Source: Microbacterium protaetiae (GTDB lineage Bacteria; Actinomycetota; Actinomycetes; Actinomycetales; Microbacteriaceae). Taken from it: 64,000 nucleotides of DNA. The stretch is from assembly GCF_004135285.1 (NCBI RefSeq), contig NZ_CP035494.1:1860001-1924000 (forward strand). Direction: 5' to 3'. How positions within the stretch are numbered: position 1 is the first letter of the stretch; each line of letters opens with the position of its first letter. The notes under the pieces are model-generated. The model saw only the letters and a list, made by a program, of their open reading frames with translations. It was not told the origin of the DNA and did no database searches. Made by a program: the position numbers and the translations under genes. Positions 17,184-25,433 of the stretch are shown piece by piece.

Positions 17184-18466
17184 CCGGTGCCCCCATAGCT
17201 CTCCACGAGCGAGCGCACGATCAGACCCCAGCCATCGACGAGGATGAAGAGCAAAATCTTGAACGGCAACGAGATCATCACCGGCGGCAGCATCATCATG
17301 CCCATCGACATAAGCGCCGCGGCCACGACGAGGTCGATCACCAGGAACGGTACGAAGATGACCAGGCCGATCACGAACGCGGCGCGCAGCTCGGAGAGCA
17401 TGAACGCCGGGATGAGCGTGTACATCGGCACGCTCGTCTGGTCGGCGGGGTTCGGCAGGTTCGCGACCCGGGTCAGCAGTGCCAGGTCGTCCTCGCGCGT
17501 GTACGACAGCATCCACTGTCGCAACGGTTGCTGTCCGAGGTCGATGGCCTGCGTGAAGTCGATGTCGCCATGGATATACGGCTGCGCAGCCACCTGGTTG
17601 ATGTCGGTGAGCACCGGCCACATGATGAACAGCGACAGAAACAGGGCGAGCCCGGCAAGCACCTGGTTGGGGGGAATGGTCGGTAGTGACAGTGCGTTGC
17701 GGGTCATCGCGAGCACCACAAAGATCTTCGTGAACGACGACATCATCAGCAGCAGTGCCGGAGCGACCGACAGCAGCGTGATGCCCAGCAGGGTGAGGAT
17801 GGACGCCGAGGGCGAGCCGTCGATGCCATTGATGTCGATCGTGATGCCCGAATCGACGGCCGGCGGTGTCGGCGCGATCGGATCGACCACAGCCGCGTGT
17901 GCGGGGGTGCCGAGCGTCATCGCGAGGAGTCCGGAGATCACGACCGCGCCGGTGATCAGCAGCGTCCGCCGCAGCGCGCGAGGGCGGGATGCCGCGCGTC
18001 GGGCATCCCGCGAGCGTCCGAGACCGCGCGGCCACAGGCCGCCCAGCGTCGTGAGCGATATGAACGGGGTCGGCTCCGGTGGCCGTGACGCGCGACGATC
18101 AGCCCGTCGCATCGGCGCGGTCGCGGCATCCCGTGCCGATGTGGCGGACAGGACACTGTCGAACGACGTCCCGGTCGACGGGAGGTCGTCGGCGGTGACC
18201 GCCTCTGCGACCGTGGCCGGTTGAACGGGGAGCCGGTCGACGACGTTCACGCCATGCTCGGTCACGCCCAGCACATAGCGGGCGTCGTCGGTCTGTACGA
18301 TCACGAGCTGCGCCTTGGCACCCAGGTTCTGTCGCCCCAGTATCGTGATGGGGCGGGCCGGAAGCCCGGCGTTGCGGCGCGAAAGCCGACGCTGCAGATA
18401 CCAGAGCGCACCGAGTACCGCCGCCAGTGATAGGGCGACGCGCAGCGCCAGCAGCAGACCCTCCAG
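17180..18466 (-). CDS. fliP: FliO-FliP single-ORF fusion, flagellar export gate
   Basis: One open frame holds a FliO-like part and FliP. From about 18466 the frame reads EGLLLALRVALSLAAVLGAL (a membrane helix), then ITILGRQNLGAKAQLVIVQT and YVLGVTEHGVNVVDRL, which is FliO. After a 90-residue Arg/Pro-rich linker comes a signal-anchor (about TLLITGAVVISGLLAMTLG) and FliP, with ITLLSVAPALLLMMSSFTKI and the conserved FIMWPVLTDINQ and MLSELRAAF blocks. No ATG, GTG or TTG opens the FliO part: the first canonical start is GTG at 18304, inside FliO. GGAGGG at 18458-18463 followed by CTG codons (18457, 18454, 18451) suggests a CTG start coupled to the fliN stop. An independent FliP start could be the ATG at 18112. 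The start given is therefore the upper bound. Confidence 0.85.
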   Translation of the reverse strand: MEGLLLALRVALSLAAVLGALWYLQRRLSRRNAGLPARPITILGRQNLGAKAQLVIVQTDDARYVLGVTEHGVNVVDRLPVQPATVAEAVTADDLPSTGTSFDSVLSATSARDAATAPMRRADRRASRPPEPTPFISLTTLGGLWPRGLGRSRDARRAASRPRALRRTLLITGAVVISGLLAMTLGTPAHAAVVDPIAPTPPAVDSGITIDINGIDGSPSASILTLLGITLLSVAPALLLMMSSFTKIFVVLAMTRNALSLPTIPPNQVLAGLALFLSLFIMWPVLTDINQVAAQPYIHGDIDFTQAIDLGQQPLRQWMLSYTREDDLALLTRVANLPNPADQTSVPMYTLIPAFMLSELRAAFVIGLVIFVPFLVIDLVVAAALMSMGMMMLPPVMISLPFKILLFILVDGWGLIVRSLVESYGGTG

Positions 18467-18467
18467 C

Positions 18468-19127
18468 TCAGACCTCGGCGTTCTCGAGGATGCGGGTGAT
18501 CCGCACCGCGTAGTCCTGATCGACGACGACGACCTCGCCGTGGGCGATGATGCGGCCGTTGAGCTTCACATCGGCGGGCGCACCGGCCGAACGGTCGAGT
18601 TCGACGATGCGCCCCGGCTCGAGGTCGAGCACGTCGCGCACAGACATACGGGTGCGCCCGATCTCGACGGTGAGTTCCATCTCGACACCGGCAATGCGCT
18701 GGAGACGGCGCGACGGCGCAGCCGCCGCCTCGGACCGGTGCGTGATGCGCACGGCGAGGCGGCCGATGGTGCGCCCGGTCTCGTCTTGCAGATCGAACAC
18801 CTGCGCGAGCGGGTGCGCGAAGATGGGCGAGGCGTCTGCGATGCTCGTCTCTCCCAGAGTCCCCGGGCCCAGTGCGGCCACGGCGGCAGCCAGCGCGCTG
18901 TGCAGCCGGTCGGACAGCGGCGCATCGGGTAGTCCGTCGATGAGGGCAGCCGGGTCGAGGATCTGCACGGCCAGCTGGGCGCTGGTCTCGCCGACATAGC
19001 TGACCACGAGCGCCTCGCCGGTGTCGCCTGACGAGTCGGCGGCGCGTGCGGTGACGGGACCGGCAATGGGCAGTCTTGCGGCGAAAGCCGCCGCGGCGGC
19101 GGACTCGTGGGCGGTGATGCTGGTCAC
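18468..19127 (-). CDS. fliN: flagellar switch protein FliN
   Basis: 219 residues from the GTG at 19127 (GAGGAG upstream; overlaps fliM stop as GTGA). The C-terminal SpoA domain, about residues 140-219, is clear: VEMELTVEIGRTRMSVRDVLDL, then GRIVELDRSAGAPADVKLNG and GEVVVVDQDYAVRITRI. The N-terminal 130 residues resemble the CheC-like extension found in some FliN/FliY proteins, although no phosphatase motif is obvious. Forms the C-ring with FliM and FliG. Confidence 0.95.
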   Translation of the reverse strand: MTSITAHESAAAAAFAARLPIAGPVTARAADSSGDTGEALVVSYVGETSAQLAVQILDPAALIDGLPDAPLSDRLHSALAAAVAALGPGTLGETSIADASPIFAHPLAQVFDLQDETGRTIGRLAVRITHRSEAAAAPSRRLQRIAGVEMELTVEIGRTRMSVRDVLDLEPGRIVELDRSAGAPADVKLNGRIIAHGEVVVVDQDYAVRITRILENAEV

Positions 19128-20050
19128 AGGGACTCCTCGACGAGGTCGGGCGCGGTGGCAGTGATCACGCACGCCAGGCGTGCGCCGCTGGTGCCGACGG
19201 CGGCGGTCGCCAGCGTGTGGTGGTCGACGACGAGATCGAGCGGGCGGTCGGCGTGGTGCGGAAGGGAGATCACGTCGCCGACACAGAGCCCCAGCACCTC
19301 CGGCGGGCGTACTGAGCGCGGTGCAAGACGCAGGGTGAGCTCGACGGGGGCGTCCTCGATGTGCTGCCGCAGCAGCCCAGGTACCGCTGCGTCGGCCTTG
19401 TGCGCACGCTGCGCGGCGAGCTCGTCGAGCACCACCGAAGCCGGCAGCATGACGCTTGCCGGAATGGTGCGCTCACCCACTCGCATCGAGAAGCGCACCA
19501 CGACGACCAGATCGCCTGCCGCCGCGACCTGCGCGAACAGCGAGTTGTACTGGATGCCGGCGACGGACAGCTCATGCGGCAGGAGATCGCCGAGAGCGTT
19601 GCCGATGTTCTCGGCTGCGTCGGCCATGAGCGCTCGGATCAGTGACTGTTCGATGGCGGTGAACGGGCGGTCATCGGGGTGGTCGGCGGGCTTGCCGCCC
19701 ACCATCTGCACGATCCATGAGATGCCGGCCGACAGCGGAAACTGGATGATCACGCGCTCATCGGTCTCGGACAGCGCGCACACCACGACGGTGGTTGTCA
19801 CCGGCAGGGAGTCGGCATACTCGTCGTACCGTTGCATGGTCACCGACTCCAGCGACACGTGGGAGCGTACGCCGATCTTGACCGACAGTTGTGCGGCCCA
19901 TTGGCGCGAGAAGGCCTCGAAGGCGACTTCGAGCGAGCGCGCGTGCTCGCGGCTGAGTGTTGCCGTGCGGCCGAAGTCGTACACCTGGACGTCGACGACA
20001 GCCCCGTCGGCCGCTGGGGCCGCCGAGGGCGCGCTCGTCTCGATCACCAC
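19124..20050 (-). CDS. fliM: flagellar switch protein FliM, short N-terminus
   Basis: 308 residues. The middle CheC-like domain and C-terminal SpoA domain are recognisable (VYDFGRTATLSREHARSLEVAFEAF, QYNSLFAQVAAAGDLVVVVRF, VLGLCVGDVISLPHHADRPL). The N-terminal peptide usually ending LSQxEIDxLL, which binds phospho-CheY, is absent: the protein starts only about 20 residues before VYDFGR, and those are Ala/Pro-rich. Start is a GTG. Only 48 bp separate it from motB, so no fliL lies between them. Confidence 0.93.
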   Translation of the reverse strand: MVIETSAPSAAPAADGAVVDVQVYDFGRTATLSREHARSLEVAFEAFSRQWAAQLSVKIGVRSHVSLESVTMQRYDEYADSLPVTTTVVVCALSETDERVIIQFPLSAGISWIVQMVGGKPADHPDDRPFTAIEQSLIRALMADAAENIGNALGDLLPHELSVAGIQYNSLFAQVAAAGDLVVVVRFSMRVGERTIPASVMLPASVVLDELAAQRAHKADAAVPGLLRQHIEDAPVELTLRLAPRSVRPPEVLGLCVGDVISLPHHADRPLDLVVDHHTLATAAVGTSGARLACVITATAPDLVEESL

Positions 20051-20098
20051 GACCGGGACTATCGGGCGGTGATCGTCGTGCGTAAGACGAGAAACAGG

Positions 20099-20908
20099 TC
20101 AGGACGTCTTCTGCGCTGCCTGCAATTGAGGCAGGAGCCGGCGCACCCCCTCTGTGGCGTCGGAGAGCACGACGATGTCCACACGCCGATTCTGGGCGAG
20201 GGCGCTCGTGGTGGAGCCGTCGGCGACCGGGTGCGCGTCGCCGTAGCCCACCGCCTTCACATGGCCGGGATCGAGCCCGCGGTCTTCGACGAGGTAACGC
20301 AGCACCTGGGTGGAACGCTCGGCCGACAGCTCCCAGTTGGTGGGAAACGGTGCGGCGGCCGCGCGGTGGTCGGCGTGGCCCTCGACCGAGATCTGGTTCG
20401 GGATGTCGCTGAGAACCCCGCCGAGGGCGTCAAGCACGGTGACCGCGCGCGTGCTCAGCACCGTGCTGTTGGTCGCGAAGAACGTCTCGGCGCTGACCAA
20501 GCCGATCGTCAGCCCGCGTTCGTCGATCGTCAGGGTCGCGGTATCGGTCAGTCCTTCCTCTTCCAATGCTGCGCGGAGCTTGTCGCGCAGCGCGGACAGC
20601 TCGTCGAATTCGGCGCGGGCGGCCTGCAGCTCGATGTCGGCGAAACCCTGGGCGTTTTGGTCGAGGAGCTCAGGGGGAACGACGACGCCCTCCGCGGTGT
20701 CGACGGTGTTGGAGGAGTGCTGGCCGAACCCCGTGGCCAGAGAGTTGCTCAGCGCGACGAACTTCTCTGCATCGACTGTGGACATTGCGAACAGGACGAT
20801 GAACATGCACATCAACACCGTCACCATGTCGAGGTACGAGGCCATCCAGCGCTCGTCGGGGCCGTGCGGCTCCTCGGGCACAGTGCGCCGTCTGCGCCGG
20901 GCGCTCAT
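20099..20908 (-). CDS. motB: flagellar stator protein MotB
   Basis: 269 residues. Single membrane helix near residues 24-44 with the proton-carrying Asp in SYLDMVTVLMCMFIVLFAMS, and a C-terminal OmpA-like peptidoglycan-binding domain (ISVEGHADHRAAA, NWELSAERSTQVLRYL, VKAVGYGDAHPVADG, NRRVDIVV). Stop 48 bp before fliM; start overlaps the motA stop. Anchors the stator to the cell wall. Confidence 0.96.
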   Translation of the reverse strand: MSARRRRRTVPEEPHGPDERWMASYLDMVTVLMCMFIVLFAMSTVDAEKFVALSNSLATGFGQHSSNTVDTAEGVVVPPELLDQNAQGFADIELQAARAEFDELSALRDKLRAALEEEGLTDTATLTIDERGLTIGLVSAETFFATNSTVLSTRAVTVLDALGGVLSDIPNQISVEGHADHRAAAAPFPTNWELSAERSTQVLRYLVEDRGLDPGHVKAVGYGDAHPVADGSTTSALAQNRRVDIVVLSDATEGVRRLLPQLQAAQKTS

Positions 20909-21732
20909 GGGGCCGTCACGGGATTCGAAGTGGTCTCGGAGCCCGCGCGGCGACCTGCCTTCTCGGGCTTGTGCCCCTTCTCTCCCGGACGCTGGGACAC
21001 CATGGCCCGCAGGCGCTCGCCGACGAAGTGCGGTGGCGAACCGGCCTGCACCGCCAGCATCCCCTCCATGAGCAGCGTCATGCGCTCCAGTTCGAGCTCG
21101 CCGAGCCGTTGCAGGCGACCGCCGATGGGCAGCCAGATGAAGTTCGCGGACAGCAGGCCCCAGAGCGTGGCCACGAACGCCGTCGCGATCATCGGGCCCA
21201 GTGTGGCGGGACTGTCGAGATTCTCGAGCACATGCGTGAGGGAGACGACCGTGCCGATGATGCCGATCGTGGGGGCGAAGCCGCCGAGGGTCATGAAGAA
21301 CTTGGATGCTGCGCGGTTGCGTGCGGCGGCCGAAGCGATCTCATCCTCCATCACGATTCGCAGCTCCTCGGCATCCGTGCCGTCGGCGATTCCCTGCAGC
21401 GCTTGCTTGAGGAACGGGTCGTTCTCGTCGCGCACAAATTGTTCGAGGGCGAGAAGGCCTTCGGAGCGTGCCGTCTCGGCGTAGCGGACGACGGCGGCGA
21501 TCATGCTGTGTGCGGTGCGCTTGTCTCCGCGCAACGCGCGGGGCAGCGACTTGACCGCGAAGACGGCGTCGCGCAGCGTGCCGCTGGCGATGCCGACGGC
21601 GATCGTCGCACCGAACACCAGCACCATCGGTGCTGGCAGCAGCAGGGCGGTCACCGAGGCGCCTTCGATGCCGATCATGGCCAGCAGGGCGCCGAAGGCC
21701 AGCACGAGGCCGAGGATGAAGGCGGGGTCCAT
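20905..21732 (-). CDS. motA: flagellar stator protein MotA
   Basis: 275 residues with four membrane helices. Typical sequence: ILGLVLAFGALLAMIGIEGA, the cytoplasmic loop with RYAETARSEGLLALE and FLKQALQGIADGTDAEELR, and the C-terminal GGFAPTIGIIGTVVSL plus WLPIGGRLQRLGELE. Forms the ion channel with MotB; the Asp in MotB suggests protons. Start overlaps the flbD stop (TGATG). Confidence 0.96.
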   Translation of the reverse strand: MDPAFILGLVLAFGALLAMIGIEGASVTALLLPAPMVLVFGATIAVGIASGTLRDAVFAVKSLPRALRGDKRTAHSMIAAVVRYAETARSEGLLALEQFVRDENDPFLKQALQGIADGTDAEELRIVMEDEIASAAARNRAASKFFMTLGGFAPTIGIIGTVVSLTHVLENLDSPATLGPMIATAFVATLWGLLSANFIWLPIGGRLQRLGELELERMTLLMEGMLAVQAGSPPHFVGERLRAMVSQRPGEKGHKPEKAGRRAGSETTSNPVTAP

Positions 21733-21959
21733 CAGCGCTCCTCCTGGGGGTCGTCCGCGCGCGAGAGAACAGCGGCGGTCGCGAGCACGCGCGCGCGGAA
21801 GTCGGTGATCTCCTCGATCACCTTGTTCATGCTCTCGGTGACGACGAACGTGGCGCCGTCGACCAGGGTGATCGTGGTGTCGGGAGCAGCCTGGACGCGC
21901 TCGATCAGATCGGGGTTGACCGCGAATCGGCTGTGATTCAAGCGCGTGAGGACGATCAT
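21732..21959 (-). CDS. flbD: FlbD-family small flagellar protein
   Basis: 75 residues from the ATG at 21959, beginning MIVLTRLNHSRFAVNPDLIE, the family's fixed N-terminus (an ATG three codons upstream at 21968 is possible). Then TTITLVDGATFVVTESMNKV and a charged tail. Short SwrD/FlbD proteins of Gram-positive bacteria sit before motA and raise motor power; the role here is inferred from family and position. Confidence 0.92.
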   Translation of the reverse strand: MIVLTRLNHSRFAVNPDLIERVQAAPDTTITLVDGATFVVTESMNKVIEEITDFRARVLATAAVLSRADDPQEER

Positions 21960-21980
21960 GGGCTCCATCCTGGAAACTCC

Positions 21981-21999
21981 GCCCCTGCGAGGCAGGGGC
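21981..21999 (-). terminator. stem-loop between flgE and flbD
   Basis: GCCCCTGC and GCAGGGGC pair around a GAG loop in the 143-bp gap after flgE and just before flbD, followed by a second pair (GGCCC/GGGCC near 22005). There is no U tract on the minus strand. It may reduce read-through from flgE into flbD-motA-motB. No gene or promoter is evident in the rest of the gap. Confidence 0.5.
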
Positions 22000-22111
22000 T
22001 CGGCGGCCCTTCCTGGGCCGTCAAGAGTGACTGTCGGCCGCTGGGGGTGCGGCGTTAGCGCGATGACGCGAGGGATTCCGCCTCCGATTGGTGCGAACGC
22101 GCCGGCAGGCG

Positions 22112-23272
22112 TCAGCGCTTGAGGTTCGTGAGCTCCTGCAGCACCTCATCGCTGGTGGTGATGATGCGCGCGTTCGCCTGGAATCCGCGCTGGGCGACGA
22201 TGAGGTTGGTGAACTCCTGTGACAGGTCGACGTTCGACATCTCCAGCGCGCCGCTGACCACCTTGCCCATGCCGTCGGCTCCTGCGGCGCCGATCTTCGG
22301 CTGGCCGGAGTTGACGCTGGGCAGGTACTGCGACGAGCCGGTCTTCTCCAGCCCCCCGGGGTTCACGAACGTCGCGAGCGCGATCCGGGCGAGAACCTGT
22401 GTCTTGCCATTGCTGAACGTGCCGACCAGGCTGCCGTCGTCCGAGAGCGCGTACGACAGCAGTGTTCCGGCGGCCCCACCGTTCTGGGAGTCGAAGGCGA
22501 TCGTGTCGATGTCGGCGTAGCCGGTCACCGTCGACAGGTCGACCGTGATGCCGTGGGAGATGATCGAGCCGCCGCCGGTCAGCCTGCCGTCGGTGAAGCC
22601 GAGTGTCGTGGTCACGCCGTCGTCGTCGGCGACGTCCCACCCGGTGGCGGTGCGGGTGAACGTCAGCCGGATCGATGACGGCTTGCCCTCGGCGTCGTAT
22701 GTCGTGGTGTCACGGACGAGCTGATCGCCGATGGGCGTGTCCGAGGGAAGGTTTCCGGCCACTGCTGCCGTTGTCGTAGCCGTTGCGGGCAGAGTCGCAC
22801 CGACCGGCAGGGTGATGTCGCCAAGCGCCTGGCCTTCCTGGATCGTTCCGTTTTGCGCGGTCCACCCCTGCACCAGTGCGCCGTCGGCGGTGACCAGGCG
22901 CGCGCTGGAGTCGAAGGAGAAGCCGCCGTTACGGGTGTAGCGGGTCTCGGCCCCCGAGCGCACCACGAAGAAGCCGTCTCCGGCGATCATCAGGTCGGTG
23001 GGCACGCCGGTGGACTGGGTGGATCCCTGCGTGAAGTTCGTCTTGATGCCGGCGACCTGCACTCCCAGGCCGACCTGCGCGGGGTTCGAGCCGCCGGAGT
23101 CACGCTGCGGAAGCGTGGAGTTCTGGACCAGTTGTGACAGCGAGTCTTGGAACTGCACCGCGGAGGCCTTGAAGCCGGCGGTGTTGACGTTGGCGATGTT
23201 GTTGCCGGTGACATCCAGCATGGTCTGGTGCGAGCGCAGGCCCGAGATGCCGGAGTACAGGGAGCGGAGCAT
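22112..23272 (-). CDS. flgE: flagellar hook protein FlgE
   Basis: 386 residues. The N-terminal rod/hook heptad region MLRSLYSGISGLRSHQTMLDVTGNNIANVNTAGFKAS and the C-terminal EMSNVDLSQEFTNLIVAQRGFQANARII are standard for FlgE. The middle is a variable Thr/Gly-rich domain. Follows flgD by 22 bp. Self-assembles into the hook after export. Confidence 0.96.
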   Translation of the reverse strand: MLRSLYSGISGLRSHQTMLDVTGNNIANVNTAGFKASAVQFQDSLSQLVQNSTLPQRDSGGSNPAQVGLGVQVAGIKTNFTQGSTQSTGVPTDLMIAGDGFFVVRSGAETRYTRNGGFSFDSSARLVTADGALVQGWTAQNGTIQEGQALGDITLPVGATLPATATTTAAVAGNLPSDTPIGDQLVRDTTTYDAEGKPSSIRLTFTRTATGWDVADDDGVTTTLGFTDGRLTGGGSIISHGITVDLSTVTGYADIDTIAFDSQNGGAAGTLLSYALSDDGSLVGTFSNGKTQVLARIALATFVNPGGLEKTGSSQYLPSVNSGQPKIGAAGADGMGKVVSGALEMSNVDLSQEFTNLIVAQRGFQANARIITTSDEVLQELTNLKR

Positions 23273-23294
23273 GGTGATGCCTTTCTGAGAGAGA

Positions 23295-23714
23295 TCAGGT
23301 GAGAGCGGTCAGGCCGGAGACGGCGTCGAGGGCAACGGTGGTGCCGCCGATGGTCAGCTGTGGCACCGTGTCGGCGAACGACACCGCGTCGACTTTTCCG
23401 GCGTGCTCGACTCCGGCGTCGTCGACGTAGTGGGCTTGCGCGCCGATGAGGGCGGCGGCGGCCTGACGCATCGTGAGGGCGAAGTTCTCGGTCGTCGTCG
23501 TCGACAGTGCCGTGAGCTGTTCCATGGAGGCGAGTTGGGTGGTCTGGCCGATCATCTCGTTGGTGTTCATCGGCGAGCTGGGGTCTTGGTTGGCCAGCTG
23601 CGTGACCAGCAGCTTGAGGAAGACCTCCGAGTCGAGCGTCTGCTTGCGTTCGCTGCCGGTGGAGGCTGCACCCGTGTACAGGCTGGCCGTAGAGACGGGG
23701 TCGATGGTGGTCAT
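23295..23714 (-). CDS. flgD: flagellar hook-cap protein FlgD
   Basis: 139 residues. The conserved FlgD N-terminal block is present: LDSEVFLKLLVTQLANQDPSSPMNTNEMIGQTTQLASMEQL. The C-terminal part is short and lacks the full FlgD tudor/FnIII region, as in many actinobacteria. ATG is 14 bp past the fliK stop in its second frame. Scaffolds hook assembly. Confidence 0.95.
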   Translation of the reverse strand: MTTIDPVSTASLYTGAASTGSERKQTLDSEVFLKLLVTQLANQDPSSPMNTNEMIGQTTQLASMEQLTALSTTTTENFALTMRQAAAALIGAQAHYVDDAGVEHAGKVDAVSFADTVPQLTIGGTTVALDAVSGLTALT

Positions 23715-23728
23715 GGTGTCCTTTCGCG

Positions 23729-25017
23729 TCAGGCGAAGATGTCGATTCCGAAGAATGCGCCGTCGGTAGCCCGCACCGAGGACGACAGATCGTCGCCGGC
23801 CGGGAGCGGGCGACCGGGAGGCGACGGATCGGCGCGCACCGACGAGGACCCAGGCTGTCCAGACTGGCCCGGGCCGGGCTGGGGCTGCCCTCCCGCACCG
23901 GACTGGCCAGCTGGGCCCCCGGTTGCCCGGATGAGGCGCCGCCGGGGGATGCGTCCCCGGGCGAGACGGTCAGCGACGCCTGCGGCGCCGCCGCAGCAAG
24001 GTCGCGACGCAGATCTGTGAGAATGGCGCGCAGCGCGTCGCGTCCGAGGTCGGTGGGCGCGTGCAGTTCGATGCGGACGGCGCCGCCGTCGATGTGCGCA
24101 CGCACGGTGACCGGACCGAGGTTCTCGGGCGACACGGTGAGGGTGATGCGGTGCTCGCCGTCCGAGGCCTGAGCGAGCGAGACCACCGACGCTCTCAGCT
24201 GGGGCCCGAGTGCCGGCCAGGCTGCGGCGGCGGCAGTGGTCGGACTGGGCGCGGCCGCCGCGGCCAGCACCGGCGGCGCGGGCGCGGGGGGCGTGGTCGC
24301 AGATGCCCCGGCAGACGTGTCGACGCTCCGTCCGGGCGCGGGTGAGGCGGCAGTTCTGGCCGGATTCCCGGTGGGTATCGCGACGGCGAGGGCGGGGAGG
24401 GCAGGGAAGGCTGTGGCGCTTCCGGTATCGGCAGCGGTTGCCGCCCCGGTCACCTCCGTCGAGATCTCGGGGCGTGGCGAGGGGCGAGAAGACTGAGTGA
24501 GGGCTGGGGTCGTCGTGCGGGATCCGGGTGCTTGGGTAGCCGGTGTCGGGGGAGTGCCCGACCACGCCGCAGCCGGCAGGGCGAGGATCGTGGCCGTATC
24601 CACCGGCACGCCGGCAGACGTTTTGTGCCCGGGGATCACGGCGTTCTCGAGGCGAGGGGTGGTCTCCTCCGGCGGCGCCGGCGTGGTTCCGACGGTGGCG
24701 GTCTCGCCGGCGCCGTCGGATGCCGGAACAGCGGCGATCGGCGAGGGCACGATGAGGGGCATGGGCATGGTCGACGCGGTGGAGGGAGCGGGACCGGTCG
24801 ACCGGTCGGCCGTCTCGTCCGACGTCGTGCCGGCGGCGAGCGGCGATGTCTTCGCGTCGGGACCGTCGTGAGCAGCCGCGGTCACGGCGATGGTGCTCTC
24901 CGGGCTTGTGTTCAGGGCGGTGTGCACGGCCTCGGCGAATGCCGTCGCGCCGTCGCTTCTGGACCGCGTGGCCGTGGGCGGACGGGCATCGACGACTGCC
25001 AGTGCCGGGACGCTCAT
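23729..25017 (-). CDS. fliK: flagellar hook-length control protein FliK, apparent -1 frameshift
   Basis: Starts MSVPALAVVDARPP at 25017 (ATGA overlap with fliJ). A long Ala/Thr/Pro-rich ruler region is followed by the FliK C-terminal domain: LTVSPENLGPVTVRAHIDGG and IELHAPTDLGRDALRAIL. After about 366 codons the first frame runs into Arg-rich non-protein-like sequence and continues, out of frame, across the flgD gene. A -1 shift at the C5 run 23916-23920 (G5 on the coding strand) gives GQPQPGPGQSGQPGS and ends cleanly at 23729 with GAFFGIDIFA, 14 bp before flgD. Either one G is missing in the assembly or the gene truly shifts. Confidence 0.85.
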
Positions 25018-25433
25018 CCGTCGGCCTGCCCCTGCATGCGCGCGGCGATCTCGTCGAGCTCGAGCTGCTCGCTGCGCAGCCGTTCGACGTGCGCGTGCCG
25101 GCTGTGCGCCTGTGCGAGCTTCTCCAATCCCTTGACCTCGCGTCGGCGTTCGCCGTGCGCCGCACGCGTCCGCTCGAGTGTCTGCTGTTGCAGCGCGGAG
25201 ACGGCCGATAGATCCGCCAGCAGTGAGCGACCGGCCGCGCGAGCAGCGGCCAGGGCGGCCAGGGCGCGCACATCGGGAATGTCTGAGTCTGCACCGCCCA
25301 GGGCGGCACGCAGTTGGCGGTTGCGCGCCTCGGTCTGCCCGGCCTCGATGGTGGCGCGCGACAGGCGCTGTGCGGCCTCGCGCTCCTGCGCGCTGCGTAC
25401 CCGCAACAGCCCTGCCAGTGAGAAGCGCGTCAT
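25014..25433 (-). CDS. fliJ: flagellar export chaperone-like protein FliJ
   Basis: 139 residues from the ATG at 25433, opening MTRFSLAGLLRVRSAQEREA; almost wholly helical with heptads of Leu/Ala and many Arg/Glu, as in FliJ coiled coils. The start overlaps the fliI stop and the stop overlaps the fliK start. FliJ bridges the FliI ATPase ring and the FlhA gate. The call rests on position and coiled-coil character; sequence signature alone is weak. Confidence 0.88.
   Translation of the reverse strand: MTRFSLAGLLRVRSAQEREAAQRLSRATIEAGQTEARNRQLRAALGGADSDIPDVRALAALAAARAAGRSLLADLSAVSALQQQTLERTRAAHGERRREVKGLEKLAQAHSRHAHVERLRSEQLELDEIAARMQGQADG

Noticed and set aside
20051..20098. A fliL remnant between motB and fliM
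   Set aside because: Only 48 bp, with no recognisable FliL sequence in any frame.
19832..21484. Long plus-strand frame opposite fliM, motB and motA
   Set aside because: Covers three conserved genes in antisense, with low-complexity composition.
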